Assembly: GCF_009905545.1 (NCBI RefSeq)
Contig: NZ_JAAALB010000008.1
Coordinates: 62,001 to 126,000, forward strand
Source of the DNA: Cellulophaga sp. BC115SP
GTDB taxonomy: Bacteria > Bacteroidota > Bacteroidia > Cytophagales > Spirosomataceae
DNA length: 64,000 nucleotides
Reading direction: 5' to 3'
Part shown: positions 43,201 to 51,740 of the stretch, one piece after another
Numbering within the stretch: position 1 is the stretch's first letter
How the letters are laid out: each line of letters opens with the position of its first letter
Position numbers and translations under genes: made by a program
Notes under the pieces: generated by a model
Database searches by the model: none
The model's input: only the letters and a program-made list of their open reading frames with translations
What the model was told of the DNA's origin: nothing

Positions 43201-44127
43201 ATGCAAACGATTAAACTAGGAACGAGAGGGTCGAAATTAGCTTTGTGGCAGGCCTATTTTGTTAAAGAAACATTAGAGGCAGGTGGTTTACCAGTCGAAA
43301 TTGTGATTATTGAAACAAAAGGCGACCAAATTTTGGATCGTTCTTTATCAAAAATTGGCTCAAAAGGTGTTTTCACAGAAGAGTTAGAAGAAAAACTTCT
43401 TTCTGGTGAAATCCATATTGCTCAACACTCGGCGAAAGATTTGCAGTCTGATTTAGGTGAAAATTTCGAAATTATTGCGTTTTCAGAACGCGAAAAAGTC
43501 AACGATGTCTTGATTAGTTTTGACAAAAGCTTGACCTTGGAAAGCGGACAGCCTTTTGTTGTTGGAACGTCCTCTACTCGTCGTGTGGCAATGCTCAAGC
43601 ATTTTTATCCGCATATCAAAACCGTAGATATGCGTGGTAATTTACAAACTCGTATGGGCAAACTCGAAAGTGGTGTTTGTGATGCTTTATTGTTGGCATT
43701 TGCAGGTGTGCATCGCATGGGATACGAAGAGCATATTGCTCAACTGATTACCACAGATACTTTTACGCCTGCTGTAGGACAAGGTTCGGTAGCGATTGAA
43801 TGTGCGGTAAATTTGGATGCAGACATCAAAGGCAAGATTAGAAGTTTATTGAATCACCCACATACTGAAAAACAATTATTGGCCGAACGAGCATTTTTGA
43901 AGCGTTTGCAAGGTGGTTGTAGTATTCCTGTGTTTGGTTTGGCTCAATATGATGCCGAAACAAATACCATTTCGATGACAGGAGGTATCATTAGTTTGGA
44001 CGGAAAAGAAATTATCAAAGAGGTTCTTTCAGGCTCAAATCCAGAGGAAGTTGGTTTTGCTTTGGCCGAGAAAATTTTAGATTTGGGTGGAGGACGTATT
44101 TTGCAAGAGATAAAAGCAAATTTATAA
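43201..44127 (+). CDS. hemC: hydroxymethylbilane synthase (porphobilinogen deaminase)
   Basis: A 308-residue enzyme that joins four porphobilinogen units into hydroxymethylbilane. TRGSKLALWQA near residue 8, the Arg-rich TSSTRRVA (about residue 123), TVDMRGNLQTR and FLKRLQGGCSIPV are present, the last with C240 as the dipyrromethane-cofactor Cys. Length matches the family (about 310). It starts 59 bp after holB and 67 bp before the cyclophilin gene. The committing enzyme hemA is 10 kb away, so the haem genes are spread. Confidence 0.95.
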   Translation: MQTIKLGTRGSKLALWQAYFVKETLEAGGLPVEIVIIETKGDQILDRSLSKIGSKGVFTEELEEKLLSGEIHIAQHSAKDLQSDLGENFEIIAFSEREKVNDVLISFDKSLTLESGQPFVVGTSSTRRVAMLKHFYPHIKTVDMRGNLQTRMGKLESGVCDALLLAFAGVHRMGYEEHIAQLITTDTFTPAVGQGSVAIECAVNLDADIKGKIRSLLNHPHTEKQLLAERAFLKRLQGGCSIPVFGLAQYDAETNTISMTGGIISLDGKEIIKEVLSGSNPEEVGFALAEKILDLGGGRILQEIKANL

Positions 44128-44194
44128 ACCGATTAGGCAAAGTATCTCGTCTTTTAGATACCTCTAATTCGTCATCAACAAACTAGAGCTATAT

Positions 44195-44911
44195 ATGAAA
44201 CTAAACCGATTGTTGTTATTAAGTCTATTGTGTTTTGGAATTAGTCAGGTCACATCGGCGCAATTATTCAAAAAACGTAGAGATTATTTATTGACTATTA
44301 GTACTCCCTGGGGAGATATGCATGGGATTTTGTATAACTCAACACCTTTGCACAAAAAGAATTTTTTGAAATTAGTCAATAAAAAATTCTATGATGGCCT
44401 ACTTTTCCACCGAGTTATCAACACATTTATGATTCAAGGTGGTGACCCTAAGTCAAAAGGAGCAGCACAAGGAACCATGCTAGGCGAAGGCGATGTAGGA
44501 TATAGAGTTCCAGCTGAAATTTTACCCAATATCTTTCATAAAAAAGGAGTAATCGCGGCTGCTAGAGATAATAACCCAGAAAAAGCGTCTTCAGGATGTC
44601 AGTTTTATGTAGTACAGGGTAAAGTTTGGGATGACAAAACACTAGCAGAACAAATGAAAAGAAGTCCTTTGCGTACTTATACACCCGAGCAACAGCAAGT
44701 GTATAAAACAATAGGAGGGACGCCACATTTGGATGGGAATTATACAGTATTCGGACAGGTGTTAGATAACCTTTGGGTAATTGACTCGGTGGCTACTCAA
44801 AAAAGAGATAGCAATAACCGCCCTTTGAAGGATATTGCGATGAAGATTTCTTGTAAGAAAATAAAGAAGAAAAAGATTACGGCTCAATATGGTTACACAG
44901 ATTGGTTGTAA
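44195..44911 (+). CDS. secreted cyclophilin-type peptidyl-prolyl isomerase
   Basis: A 238-residue protein. The signal peptide is residues 1-23 (NRLLLLSLLCFGIS to TSAQ), so it should act in the periplasm. The cyclophilin core has FHRVINTFMIQGGDPKSKG near residue 69, and SSGCQFYV and YTVFGQVLD further on. Such enzymes catalyse cis-trans isomerisation of prolyl bonds during protein folding. An insertion near residues 150-170 (a KRSPLRTYTPEQQQVYK stretch) is larger than in short bacterial forms. The gene is last in the unit with hemC. Confidence 0.88.
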   Translation: MKLNRLLLLSLLCFGISQVTSAQLFKKRRDYLLTISTPWGDMHGILYNSTPLHKKNFLKLVNKKFYDGLLFHRVINTFMIQGGDPKSKGAAQGTMLGEGDVGYRVPAEILPNIFHKKGVIAAARDNNPEKASSGCQFYVVQGKVWDDKTLAEQMKRSPLRTYTPEQQQVYKTIGGTPHLDGNYTVFGQVLDNLWVIDSVATQKRDSNNRPLKDIAMKISCKKIKKKKITAQYGYTDWL

Positions 44912-44930
44912 TAGGAGTCATCTTGAATTT

Positions 44931-45064
44931 AGTGAGTGGTGATTGAGTAAATGAGTGATTATTTTTATATGAATTTTGCCTGTAAAAACGTAATACTTTG
45001 TGTCTTCACGGGTATGTAAATTAAAAATAATCACTCAGTCACTAAATCGCACAATCACTCAATT
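44931..45064. repeat. composite inverted element, short copy
   Basis: The left arm (44931-44967) and the right arm (45021-45064) are inverted copies of GAGTGATTGAGT/ATGAGTGATTATTTTTA words. The middle contains GTAAAAACGTAATACTTTG, a diverged form of the module at 27692-27715. It is about 134 bp and ends exactly at the stop codon of yggS, between two convergent genes. It is a relative of the longer element at 27636-28012. Confidence 0.6.
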
Positions 45065-45730
45065 TTATCTATGTCCAAAGATAGCAGAGCCCACTCTCAC
45101 AAGAGTTGACCCTTCTTCGGCGGCAATCAAAAAATCTCCTGACATTCCCATCGAAATCTCTTTCCAAGCCGTGTTAGGTAATTGATAAGTCTTTGCAATA
45201 CGGTCGAAAAGCTGTTTTAAGCTTTTAAATTCTACCCTAATTTGTTCTTGATTATCGGTATTACTTGCCATTCCCATCAATCCAACCAAGCGGATATGTT
45301 GGAGTTCCTTTAATTCTGGAGATTCTAGTAGTTCAATAGCCTCTTCTTCGGAAAGTCCAAATTTGGTATCTTCTTGGGCAATATAGATTTGAAGCAAACA
45401 ATCGATAACCCGTTCATTTTTAACAGCTTGCTTGTTGATTTCTTGTAACAACTTAAAAGAATCTACCGAATGAATCAAACTAACGAACGGAGCTATATAT
45501 TTTACCTTATTGGATTGCAAGTGCCCAATAAGATGCCATTGAATATCCTTGGGTAACACTTCCCATTTAGATACCATTTCTTGAACTTTATTTTCTCCAA
45601 ATACCTTACAACCAGCTTGATAAGCTTGTTCTAAATCGCTTATGGGTTTGGTTTTGGTCACAGCAATCAAGTGTGCTTGGGTGCCTTGAAGTTGCGTATT
45701 AATATCAGCTATATTTTGAGCAATAGTCAT
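45065..45730 (-). CDS. yggS: YggS/PLPBP family PLP homeostasis protein
   Basis: A 221-residue single-domain alanine-racemase-like (fold type III) PLP-binding protein. LIAVTKTKP (PLP Lys, residue 26 or 28) is followed by FGENKVQEM, WHLIGHLQSNK and LVGLMGMASN. The C-terminal SMGMSGDFLIAAEEGSTLVRVGSAIFG contains the phosphate-binding loop. Such proteins lack clear catalytic activity and keep free PLP levels in balance. A -7 box (TATCTTTG, minus strand at 45767-45760) lies 30 bp upstream. It is divergent from the coiled-coil gene. Confidence 0.92.
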   Translation of the reverse strand: MTIAQNIADINTQLQGTQAHLIAVTKTKPISDLEQAYQAGCKVFGENKVQEMVSKWEVLPKDIQWHLIGHLQSNKVKYIAPFVSLIHSVDSFKLLQEINKQAVKNERVIDCLLQIYIAQEDTKFGLSEEEAIELLESPELKELQHIRLVGLMGMASNTDNQEQIRVEFKSLKQLFDRIAKTYQLPNTAWKEISMGMSGDFLIAAEEGSTLVRVGSAIFGHR

Positions 45731-45947
45731 CTTGAGTAGGATTGTTTTGCAATATGATACAAAGATAAAGCACAGAAAGCGTAAAATTTGACTACTTTGT
45801 CGTAATACCCTACAAGTTCTTTTAGTTTTTGCGGTAATATCTTAGCTTTGTAAAATTAAATATGCTCATATAACGTTTTTTTTATACTTTTAAGAGCTTT
45901 TGTAATTGCTCATTAAAGATTATCAAACTCATAAATATCAAATAACA

Positions 45948-46916
45948 ATGGAGTATAATCCAAATCGACAAAGTGAACAAAAACTAAAAGTAGCCGTTGC
46001 TGTACTCGCCATGCTGACTGTTGCTTTGGGGTATTTGTATTTGCGTGAGAGGCAACACAATAAAGATATTGAAGATTTGAAACTAGAGCACGCGGAGGAA
46101 TTATTGACGGCCAATACAAAGTTAGACTCGATTGCCAATCAGCTCAATATGAAAATTGCCGAAATACAGCGTTTGGGAGGAGATGTACGAGAGTTAGAAC
46201 GAGCTAAAAAACAACTAAGTGAAGACAAACTTGCACTTGAAAAGTTGGATAAAGGTTTTTCAATGAAGCAATATGAAGCAAAGATTAAAAAGTACGAAGC
46301 ATTATTAGGCCAAAAAGAACATGAAATAACTCGTTTACGTAAAGAAAATGGCATTTTGGTAGCTCAAAATGATTCATTAAGCCGTGAGGCGGAGTTGTTG
46401 CGTGAAGGTATTTCGTCAGCGCAAAAAGCCTTATTTGATTCAGCTAATAACTTCACTGCTCGTCAGCGTGAAATGGAAGCAAAAAATAAAGAACTATCCG
46501 ATAAGGTTACACAAGCCGCAGCGCTTCGTGCCGAAAATATCAACGTCTATGCTATTTCTAATAAAGGAAAAGAGAGCGATGGAGGGGTGTATAAATCGAA
46601 AAAGGTAGATAAAATTAGAATTACCTTCTATTTACAAGAAAATCCGTTGACCAACAAAGAAGCAAAAGTGATTTACTTAAGAATCATCGATCCTTCAGGT
46701 AGTACTGTTGCTGATATGGCTACAGGGTCAGGTAATTTTGGGTATCGCGGTCGTGATTTGACTTACACAGCCAAACAACGTATTGTATATGATGACTCGC
46801 ATCAATCAGTAGAATTTATCTACAGTCGTGGACAGGCTTATAAAGAGGGCAAACACACCATAGAGTTGTATGCAGAAGGCTTTAAGATTGGAGAAGGAAC
46901 TTTTGAAGTGAAGTAG
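45948..46916 (+). CDS. membrane-anchored coiled-coil protein, function unknown
   Basis: A 322-residue protein from the ATG at 45948 (a TTG 14 codons upstream is in frame). An N-terminal membrane segment (VAVAVLAMLTVALGYLYL, about residues 15-32) is followed by a long coiled coil of about 160 residues with heptads rich in Lys, Glu and Leu. The C-terminal 120 residues form a beta-rich domain (VDKIRITFYLQENPLTNKE to KIGEGTFEVK). The protein is probably periplasmic with one anchor. It is upstream of the ribosomal rpsF operon but separated from it by a hairpin, so it is probably a single unit. I do not recognise the family with certainty. Confidence 0.65.
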   Translation: MEYNPNRQSEQKLKVAVAVLAMLTVALGYLYLRERQHNKDIEDLKLEHAEELLTANTKLDSIANQLNMKIAEIQRLGGDVRELERAKKQLSEDKLALEKLDKGFSMKQYEAKIKKYEALLGQKEHEITRLRKENGILVAQNDSLSREAELLREGISSAQKALFDSANNFTARQREMEAKNKELSDKVTQAAALRAENINVYAISNKGKESDGGVYKSKKVDKIRITFYLQENPLTNKEAKVIYLRIIDPSGSTVADMATGSGNFGYRGRDLTYTAKQRIVYDDSHQSVEFIYSRGQAYKEGKHTIELYAEGFKIGEGTFEVK

Positions 46917-46940
46917 AAAAAGGGTTCATCATTCCAATAT

Positions 46941-47004
46941 AATAAGCGGTAGAAGATAGGTTGTAGGTGCTAAATTGCCCGATACTTATTTTCTATCGCT
47001 TATT
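46941..47004 (+). terminator. hairpin between coiled-coil gene and rpsF
   Basis: AATAAGCGGTAGAA (46941-46954) pairs with TTCTATCGCTTATT (46991-47004) with one mismatch. It lies 24 bp after the coiled-coil gene. Confidence 0.6.
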
Positions 47005-47025
47005 ATTTTAGGGTATATTAGCTTG

Positions 47026-47059
47026 ATTGTCAAAACTTTCGTAAGAAAATTTTGACAAT
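47026..47059 (+). promoter_or_regulatory. inverted repeat overlapping the rpsF promoter
   Basis: ATTGTCAAAA (47026-47035) is the reverse complement of TTTTGACAAT (47050-47059). The right arm overlaps the -33 element of rpsF (47051-47054). It may be an operator. Confidence 0.5.
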
Positions 47060-47081
47060 TGTTTGAAAATAATTACCTTTG
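47051..47081 (+). promoter_or_regulatory. promoter of rpsF-rpsR-rplI
   Basis: TTTG (47051-47054), 19-bp spacer, TACCTTTG (47074-47081), consensus in both parts. Transcription should start near 47086, 36 bases before the rpsF ATG. Confidence 0.82.
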
Positions 47082-47121
47082 CAATCCTTTTAAAAAACAG
47101 TTTATAAAATATATCATTTTT

Positions 47122-47484
47122 ATGGAATTACGTAATTATGAAACGGTGTTCATCTTAACTCCCGTTTTGTCAGAACAGCAGACAAAGGACGCCGTTGAAA
47201 AATTCAAAAAAGTTTTGACCGATAACGGTGCTGAAATCGTTAACGAAGAAGCATGGGGAATTCGTAAGCTGGCGTACCCTATTCAGAACAAAAACACTGG
47301 ATTTTACCAAATTTTTGAGTTCACTGCAGCACCAACAATCGTTGCTAAATTGGAACTTGAATACAAGCGTGATGAAAAAGTAATTCGTTACTTGACAACA
47401 GTACTTGACAAACATGCGATTGAATACAACGACCGCAAGAGAAAAGGTTTAGTAGGTAAAAAACAAGAAGCGAAAGCTGAATAA
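47122..47484 (+). CDS. rpsF: ribosomal protein S6
   Basis: A 120-residue protein of the small ribosomal subunit. [20 protein letters not shown] is a typical N-terminus and [24 protein letters not shown] is the central motif. A frame open 63 bp upstream (47059) covers the promoter, so the ATG at 47122 is used. The C-terminal tail is basic and acidic mixed (KQEAKAE). It forms an operon with rpsR and rplI, as in many bacteria, but without the ssb gene that lies between them in some phyla. Confidence 0.95.
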   Translation: MELRNYETVFILTPVLSEQQTKDAVEKFKKVLTDNGAEIVNEEAWGIRKLAYPIQNKNTGFYQIFEFTAAPTIVAKLELEYKRDEKVIRYLTTVLDKHAIEYNDRKRKGLVGKKQEAKAE

Positions 47485-47549
47485 GCTGTTGAATTGAAAT
47501 GTTTTAGCATTTCTAAAAAACACGATTCACAACTTAAACTTAAGAAATC

Positions 47550-47801
47550 ATGACTTTAGTAAACGAACCAGTTGACAAAAGCGTAGTACGCAAAAAATAT
47601 TGCCGTTTCAAAAAATCAGGCATCAAGTATATCGACTACAAAAACCCAGACTTCTTATTGAAGTTGGTTAACGAACAAGGAAAAATTCTTCCTCGTCGTA
47701 TCACAGGTACTTCTTTGAAATACCAAAGAAAAGTAGCTCAAGCTGTTAAACGTGCTCGTCACTTGGCTTTAATGCCATTCGTAGCAGACGGTTTGAAATA
47801 G
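47550..47801 (+). CDS. rpsR: ribosomal protein S18
   Basis: An 83-residue protein. [31 protein letters not shown] then [33 protein letters not shown] matches S18, which pairs with S6 on the platform of the 30S subunit. It begins 65 bp after rpsF and is followed 87 bp later by rplI. Confidence 0.95.
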   Translation: MTLVNEPVDKSVVRKKYCRFKKSGIKYIDYKNPDFLLKLVNEQGKILPRRITGTSLKYQRKVAQAVKRARHLALMPFVADGLK

Positions 47802-47888
47802 TAATTGTCGCGTTGTCGATACGCAAAAAATTAGAGTTAGAAGTTTAGGATTGTCTTTGCAATCATTGACTAAAAATCTTTTACAAAA

Positions 47889-48332
47889 ATGGAAATCATC
47901 TTAAAGACTGACATCGCAGGTCTTGGCTATAAAAACGACGTTGTTACGGTAAAGCCTGGTTATGGTCGTAACTATCTCATTCCGCAAGGTTTCGCAGTAA
48001 TGGCAACGCCATCAAACAAGAAAATTCTTGCTGAGAACATTAAACAAATCGCTCACAAACTTGAGAAAATCAAGTTAGATGCTCAGACATTGTCTGACTC
48101 AATCGGAGAGTTAGCACTTGAAATCGCTGCTAAAGTTGGTGAAAGTGGTAAAATCTTTGGTCGTGTTACGACTCTTCAAATTTCTGAAGCATTGAAGGAA
48201 AAAGGTTTTGAAGTAGATCGTAAGAAAATCTCTTTGGATTCTGAAGTTAAGTTTGTAGGCGAATACGCTGCAACACTTGACCTTCACAAAGATGTGAAAC
48301 ATAAAGTGAAATTCACAGTAGTAGCTGACTAA
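47889..48332 (+). CDS. rplI: ribosomal protein L9
   Basis: A 147-residue protein. MEIILKTDIAGLGYKNDVVTVKPGYGRNYLIPQG is the N-terminal L9 signature, followed by a long connecting helix and the C-terminal domain (GKIFGRVTTLQISEALKEKGFEVDRKKI). Length matches the family. Last gene of the S6-S18-L9 operon; a strong terminator follows. Confidence 0.95.
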   Translation: MEIILKTDIAGLGYKNDVVTVKPGYGRNYLIPQGFAVMATPSNKKILAENIKQIAHKLEKIKLDAQTLSDSIGELALEIAAKVGESGKIFGRVTTLQISEALKEKGFEVDRKKISLDSEVKFVGEYAATLDLHKDVKHKVKFTVVAD

Positions 48333-48364
48333 TCATTACGATGCCATCTACTCGAATTTTGTAG

Positions 48365-48410
48365 AAAAATAAGAAAAGCATCCCAATACTGGGATGCTTT
48401 TCTTATTTTT
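48365..48410 (+). terminator. intrinsic terminator of the rpsF-rpsR-rplI operon
   Basis: A perfect 21-bp stem: the left arm at 48365-48385 ends in GCATCCCA and the right arm at 48390-48410 starts with TGGGATGC. The loop is ATAC and the right end is TTTTT. Confidence 0.92.
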
Positions 48411-48618
48411 GTTGGATTATTCTAAAACACTGGTTTTTTGAATATTGTCTCTTGAATCACAAAAGAAAGATAAGTTTTATGAATTCTTAGAGCAACCAAA
48501 TCGACTAAAATGCCGTCTATGTAAAATGGATATAACAAATATCGGTTTTCTTGATGTCTTTATAGAAATTCTAATAAACGTTCGACTCAAACCCTCCATT
48601 ATTTAATCTAAAGTGGAT

Positions 48619-51447
48619 ATGCTTAAAAAATTACCATTACTACTATGCTTCTGGTTTATAAGCCATGCTGTAGTAAGCCAGATTACCATCACCTCTCCTG
48701 TACAACGTCAAGTAATTCAAAGAGATTTAGCCAATAAGGCTATTGTTACTATTGTAGGAAGTTATTCACAACCCGTAGACGAACTTCAAGTAAGATTTAT
48801 TCCTGTAAAAACTGGACAAGGAACAGCTCTTGATTGGACTGTTTTTAAAACAAACCCAAGAGGAGGACTTTTTAAAGGGACCGTAACTTTAACAGGAGGA
48901 TGGTATTCGATGGAAGTACGAGGTTTACTTCGTGGTGCTGTTGTAGGTAATGTAAGCCGTATTGAACGAGTAGGCGTTGGAGAGGTCTTTGTAATCGCAG
49001 GTCAGTCTAATGCTGGCGGTAGTGGCTTGAGATCGGCAAATGAGACTGCCTCTTCAGATGATCGTGTCAATTGCGCAAACTTTATTAATGACCCCGGGTA
49101 CGGTACACCTTCTTCCTATATTAAGAACTTTGACTCTAAAAATAAAAGTTTTGTTACTACTACTACAGATTCGTTTTCTATTATTGAGTTTTCTCAGCTA
49201 TCTAAAGATGTAACCATTGGACCTTTGGGTATTGGTCCCTATTATTGGGGAAAAGTAGGAGATGCACTTGCCGCTAAATTAAATGTACCTATTGTATTCT
49301 TTAATGTGGCTTGGGGTGGCGCATCTGTACGAGTTTGGCGTGAAAGTGCTGAAAACCCTACTGTTGGGGTACCGAGTGATTTTCAATTTGATTCAAGTAA
49401 CATAAATAGATATGCTCCTGGTTACCCTTATGCTAATTTAAAAGCAGTATTGGGATACTATGGGATTAATATGGGTATAAGGGCAATTTTGTGGATGGAA
49501 GGGGAAACTCAAAACCTCCTAAATCTTTCGGTAGAGCAACAAAATGCTTCGTTGCCACTTTCTCAACAAAAACCTTTGCCTGTAACAGAAGCCAGTTATC
49601 TAGATAATTTAAAGCGATTGATTACTAGAACTCGTCAAGATTTAGGAAACGATAACTTAACATGGGTGGTGGCTAGAACATCTTATTCAGGTGTACTAAA
49701 TTGTGGCGTTGCTGGAGCTTTGCCTCCAAAACCATCTCCTGTTATTGTTCGTGCTCAAAATCTTGCGATTGCTGATCAATCATTTTCTCCTATTTTCCCA
49801 GGACCTTTTACAGATAATATCCAAGTTGATAAAATTGGAGATAGAGATCAATGCGTTCACTTCACAGGAGCTGGTTTAGATGATGCCGCTAATTCTTGGA
49901 TTAGTTCTTTAACTAGCCCAGTGAGTAGTAATGACTCTAGGAATTTCTTTGATTTAAATGCACCAATTATGGCAGATACAATTCCTGCTGTAAATCTGAC
50001 CTGTATTTCAGATCAAAAGCTTGGCTTAAGTTTACCTGCTGGATATTCTGCTTATCAATGGGTAAGTAGTAATTATGAAATTATGGGTAATACCAAAGAT
50101 GTAACAGTTGGTTCGGGTACATATTTTGCCAAAATTACCAAGCCCAATGGTAACATTATTCAAATCCCATCATTTACAGTAAAGGCCAATACTTCTCCTG
50201 CAGCACCGACTGTTTCGGTCAATGCTGATTTGAATTATTGTGAAGGTACAACGGTTGGACTTACTTCGTCTGATGGTGCGTTATATGAATGGGTTGCAAG
50301 TAATTCTAATACTATTATTGCAAGAACTAAAACATTGAACATTGGAATCAATGGCACCTATTCTGTTCGTATTATTGATCAAAATGCTTGTTTGTCACCA
50401 CTATCAAATGGTGTAACACTAGTTTCTAAACCAAGACCTGTACAACCAACGATAGCATTAAAAAGCTCAACAGAATTTTGTGATGGACAAAGTGCTAAGT
50501 TAAGTTCTTCAAATGTAAATGCTGTAGGGTACCTTTGGAGCAATGGTTTAACAACACAAGATGTAGATATTAAAACAGCAGGAACATTCAGTGTGCGTAC
50601 ACTTGGAGCAAACGGGTGTTATTCGGCATCATCGATTGGTGTACCTACTGTAGTGAATCCTTTGCCTACTAGCCCAACCATTAGGGCTACTTCAGATACT
50701 GTGTTTTGTGAAGGTTCTAAAACACGTATTACGTTGACTCCTGCTAACGCCAATTATGTTGGGTTTAATTGGGAGAGAAATGCAGCTTTGAGTGGAGAGA
50801 ATGCTTCATCCATTGATATATCTACAACAGCATTGGTTAAAGGATACGTAGTGGATGCGAAAGGCTGTTACTCTAAACCTTCTAATGCTATTTGGGCTGT
50901 TCGTAAAGCGAAGCCTGTACCTCCAGTTATTTACAGAGTAGGACCATATTTATTGGCCGCACGCTCAATACAACCTGTTGATGAATACACGTGGAGTCTA
51001 AGTGGGCAAGCGCTTGCTACAAAGGATACTTTGATTCGTGCTATAACTGAAGGAGTTTATACATTGCAGTCAAAAAGAAGATATCCAATATTAGCATCAA
51101 CGTCTCCATTGGTATGTTTATCCTCAGAAACATCATTGGTAACTTATTTTGATACTAAATCTAGTTCGATATTAGAGACAACTGAATTTAAGTTTCCTGA
51201 TGATAAAGGGGTTTCTATTTATCCAAATCCAACAAGTGGAGTGTTTAGTGTAGATAGTAAATATAATCTAGAAGGTGTCGTTATAAAAGTATATACAATG
51301 GCTGGCATAGAAGTATATGCAACCGAAAAATTTGATTTTAATAGCCGTCGAACGTTAGATTTAAGCAACCTGCCAACTGGTAATTATTTACTAAGAGTAG
51401 ATTCTCAAAATTACCGTTTAACTAAGCAGCTTATTATTACACGTTAG
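48619..51447 (+). CDS. secreted SGNH/sialate O-acetylesterase-like protein with Ig-like repeats and T9SS type A signal
   Basis: A 942-residue exported protein; the ATG at 48619 is preferred to the in-frame GTG at 48613. The signal peptide (LLLCFWFISHAVVS) is followed by a beta module (residues about 22-115). Then comes a catalytic domain of the sialate O-acetylesterase type: AGQSNAGGSG with Ser about 130, later WMEGETQ, and DQCVHFTGAG with the likely catalytic His. Three or four Ig-like repeats follow, then a type A T9SS sorting signal (VSIYPNPTSGVFSV to LTKQLIITR). It probably removes acetyl groups from surface or environmental glycans. A paralogue lies directly downstream. Confidence 0.8.
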   Translation: MLKKLPLLLCFWFISHAVVSQITITSPVQRQVIQRDLANKAIVTIVGSYSQPVDELQVRFIPVKTGQGTALDWTVFKTNPRGGLFKGTVTLTGGWYSMEVRGLLRGAVVGNVSRIERVGVGEVFVIAGQSNAGGSGLRSANETASSDDRVNCANFINDPGYGTPSSYIKNFDSKNKSFVTTTTDSFSIIEFSQLSKDVTIGPLGIGPYYWGKVGDALAAKLNVPIVFFNVAWGGASVRVWRESAENPTVGVPSDFQFDSSNINRYAPGYPYANLKAVLGYYGINMGIRAILWMEGETQNLLNLSVEQQNASLPLSQQKPLPVTEASYLDNLKRLITRTRQDLGNDNLTWVVARTSYSGVLNCGVAGALPPKPSPVIVRAQNLAIADQSFSPIFPGPFTDNIQVDKIGDRDQCVHFTGAGLDDAANSWISSLTSPVSSNDSRNFFDLNAPIMADTIPAVNLTCISDQKLGLSLPAGYSAYQWVSSNYEIMGNTKDVTVGSGTYFAKITKPNGNIIQIPSFTVKANTSPAAPTVSVNADLNYCEGTTVGLTSSDGALYEWVASNSNTIIARTKTLNIGINGTYSVRIIDQNACLSPLSNGVTLVSKPRPVQPTIALKSSTEFCDGQSAKLSSSNVNAVGYLWSNGLTTQDVDIKTAGTFSVRTLGANGCYSASSIGVPTVVNPLPTSPTIRATSDTVFCEGSKTRITLTPANANYVGFNWERNAALSGENASSIDISTTALVKGYVVDAKGCYSKPSNAIWAVRKAKPVPPVIYRVGPYLLAARSIQPVDEYTWSLSGQALATKDTLIRAITEGVYTLQSKRRYPILASTSPLVCLSSETSLVTYFDTKSSSILETTEFKFPDDKGVSIYPNPTSGVFSVDSKYNLEGVVIKVYTMAGIEVYATEKFDFNSRRTLDLSNLPTGNYLLRVDSQNYRLTKQLIITR

Positions 51448-51499
51448 GAAGTGGCAAGTATTTATTTCCTATAAAGTTATCCACTATATATTACCTGTA

Positions 51500-51553
51500 A
51501 CAAACATCATTTTATAGATGACAACCTTAAATCATCTATAAAGTGATGTTTGT
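51500..51553 (+). terminator. long hairpin after the first esterase-like gene
   Basis: ACAAACATCATTTTATAGAT (from 51500) pairs with ATCTATAAAGTGATGTTTGT (to 51553), a stem of over 20 bp with one mismatch. No T-run follows. Confidence 0.6.
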
Positions 51554-51740
51554 TTGTAAATGTTCATTACCAGTTACTAAGTTTGATTATGATTAGGATA
51601 GTAATATGCCAGATAAGCGATTTCTTTGTAAGATTTTTGCATTTAGAAATAATATAATTAACCGTGCATTAACTTAAAATAAACAAGTTTTGCAAAAGCC
51701 TTAGTAGATTTTAGAAGGAATAAAAACTGAATATAGATTT

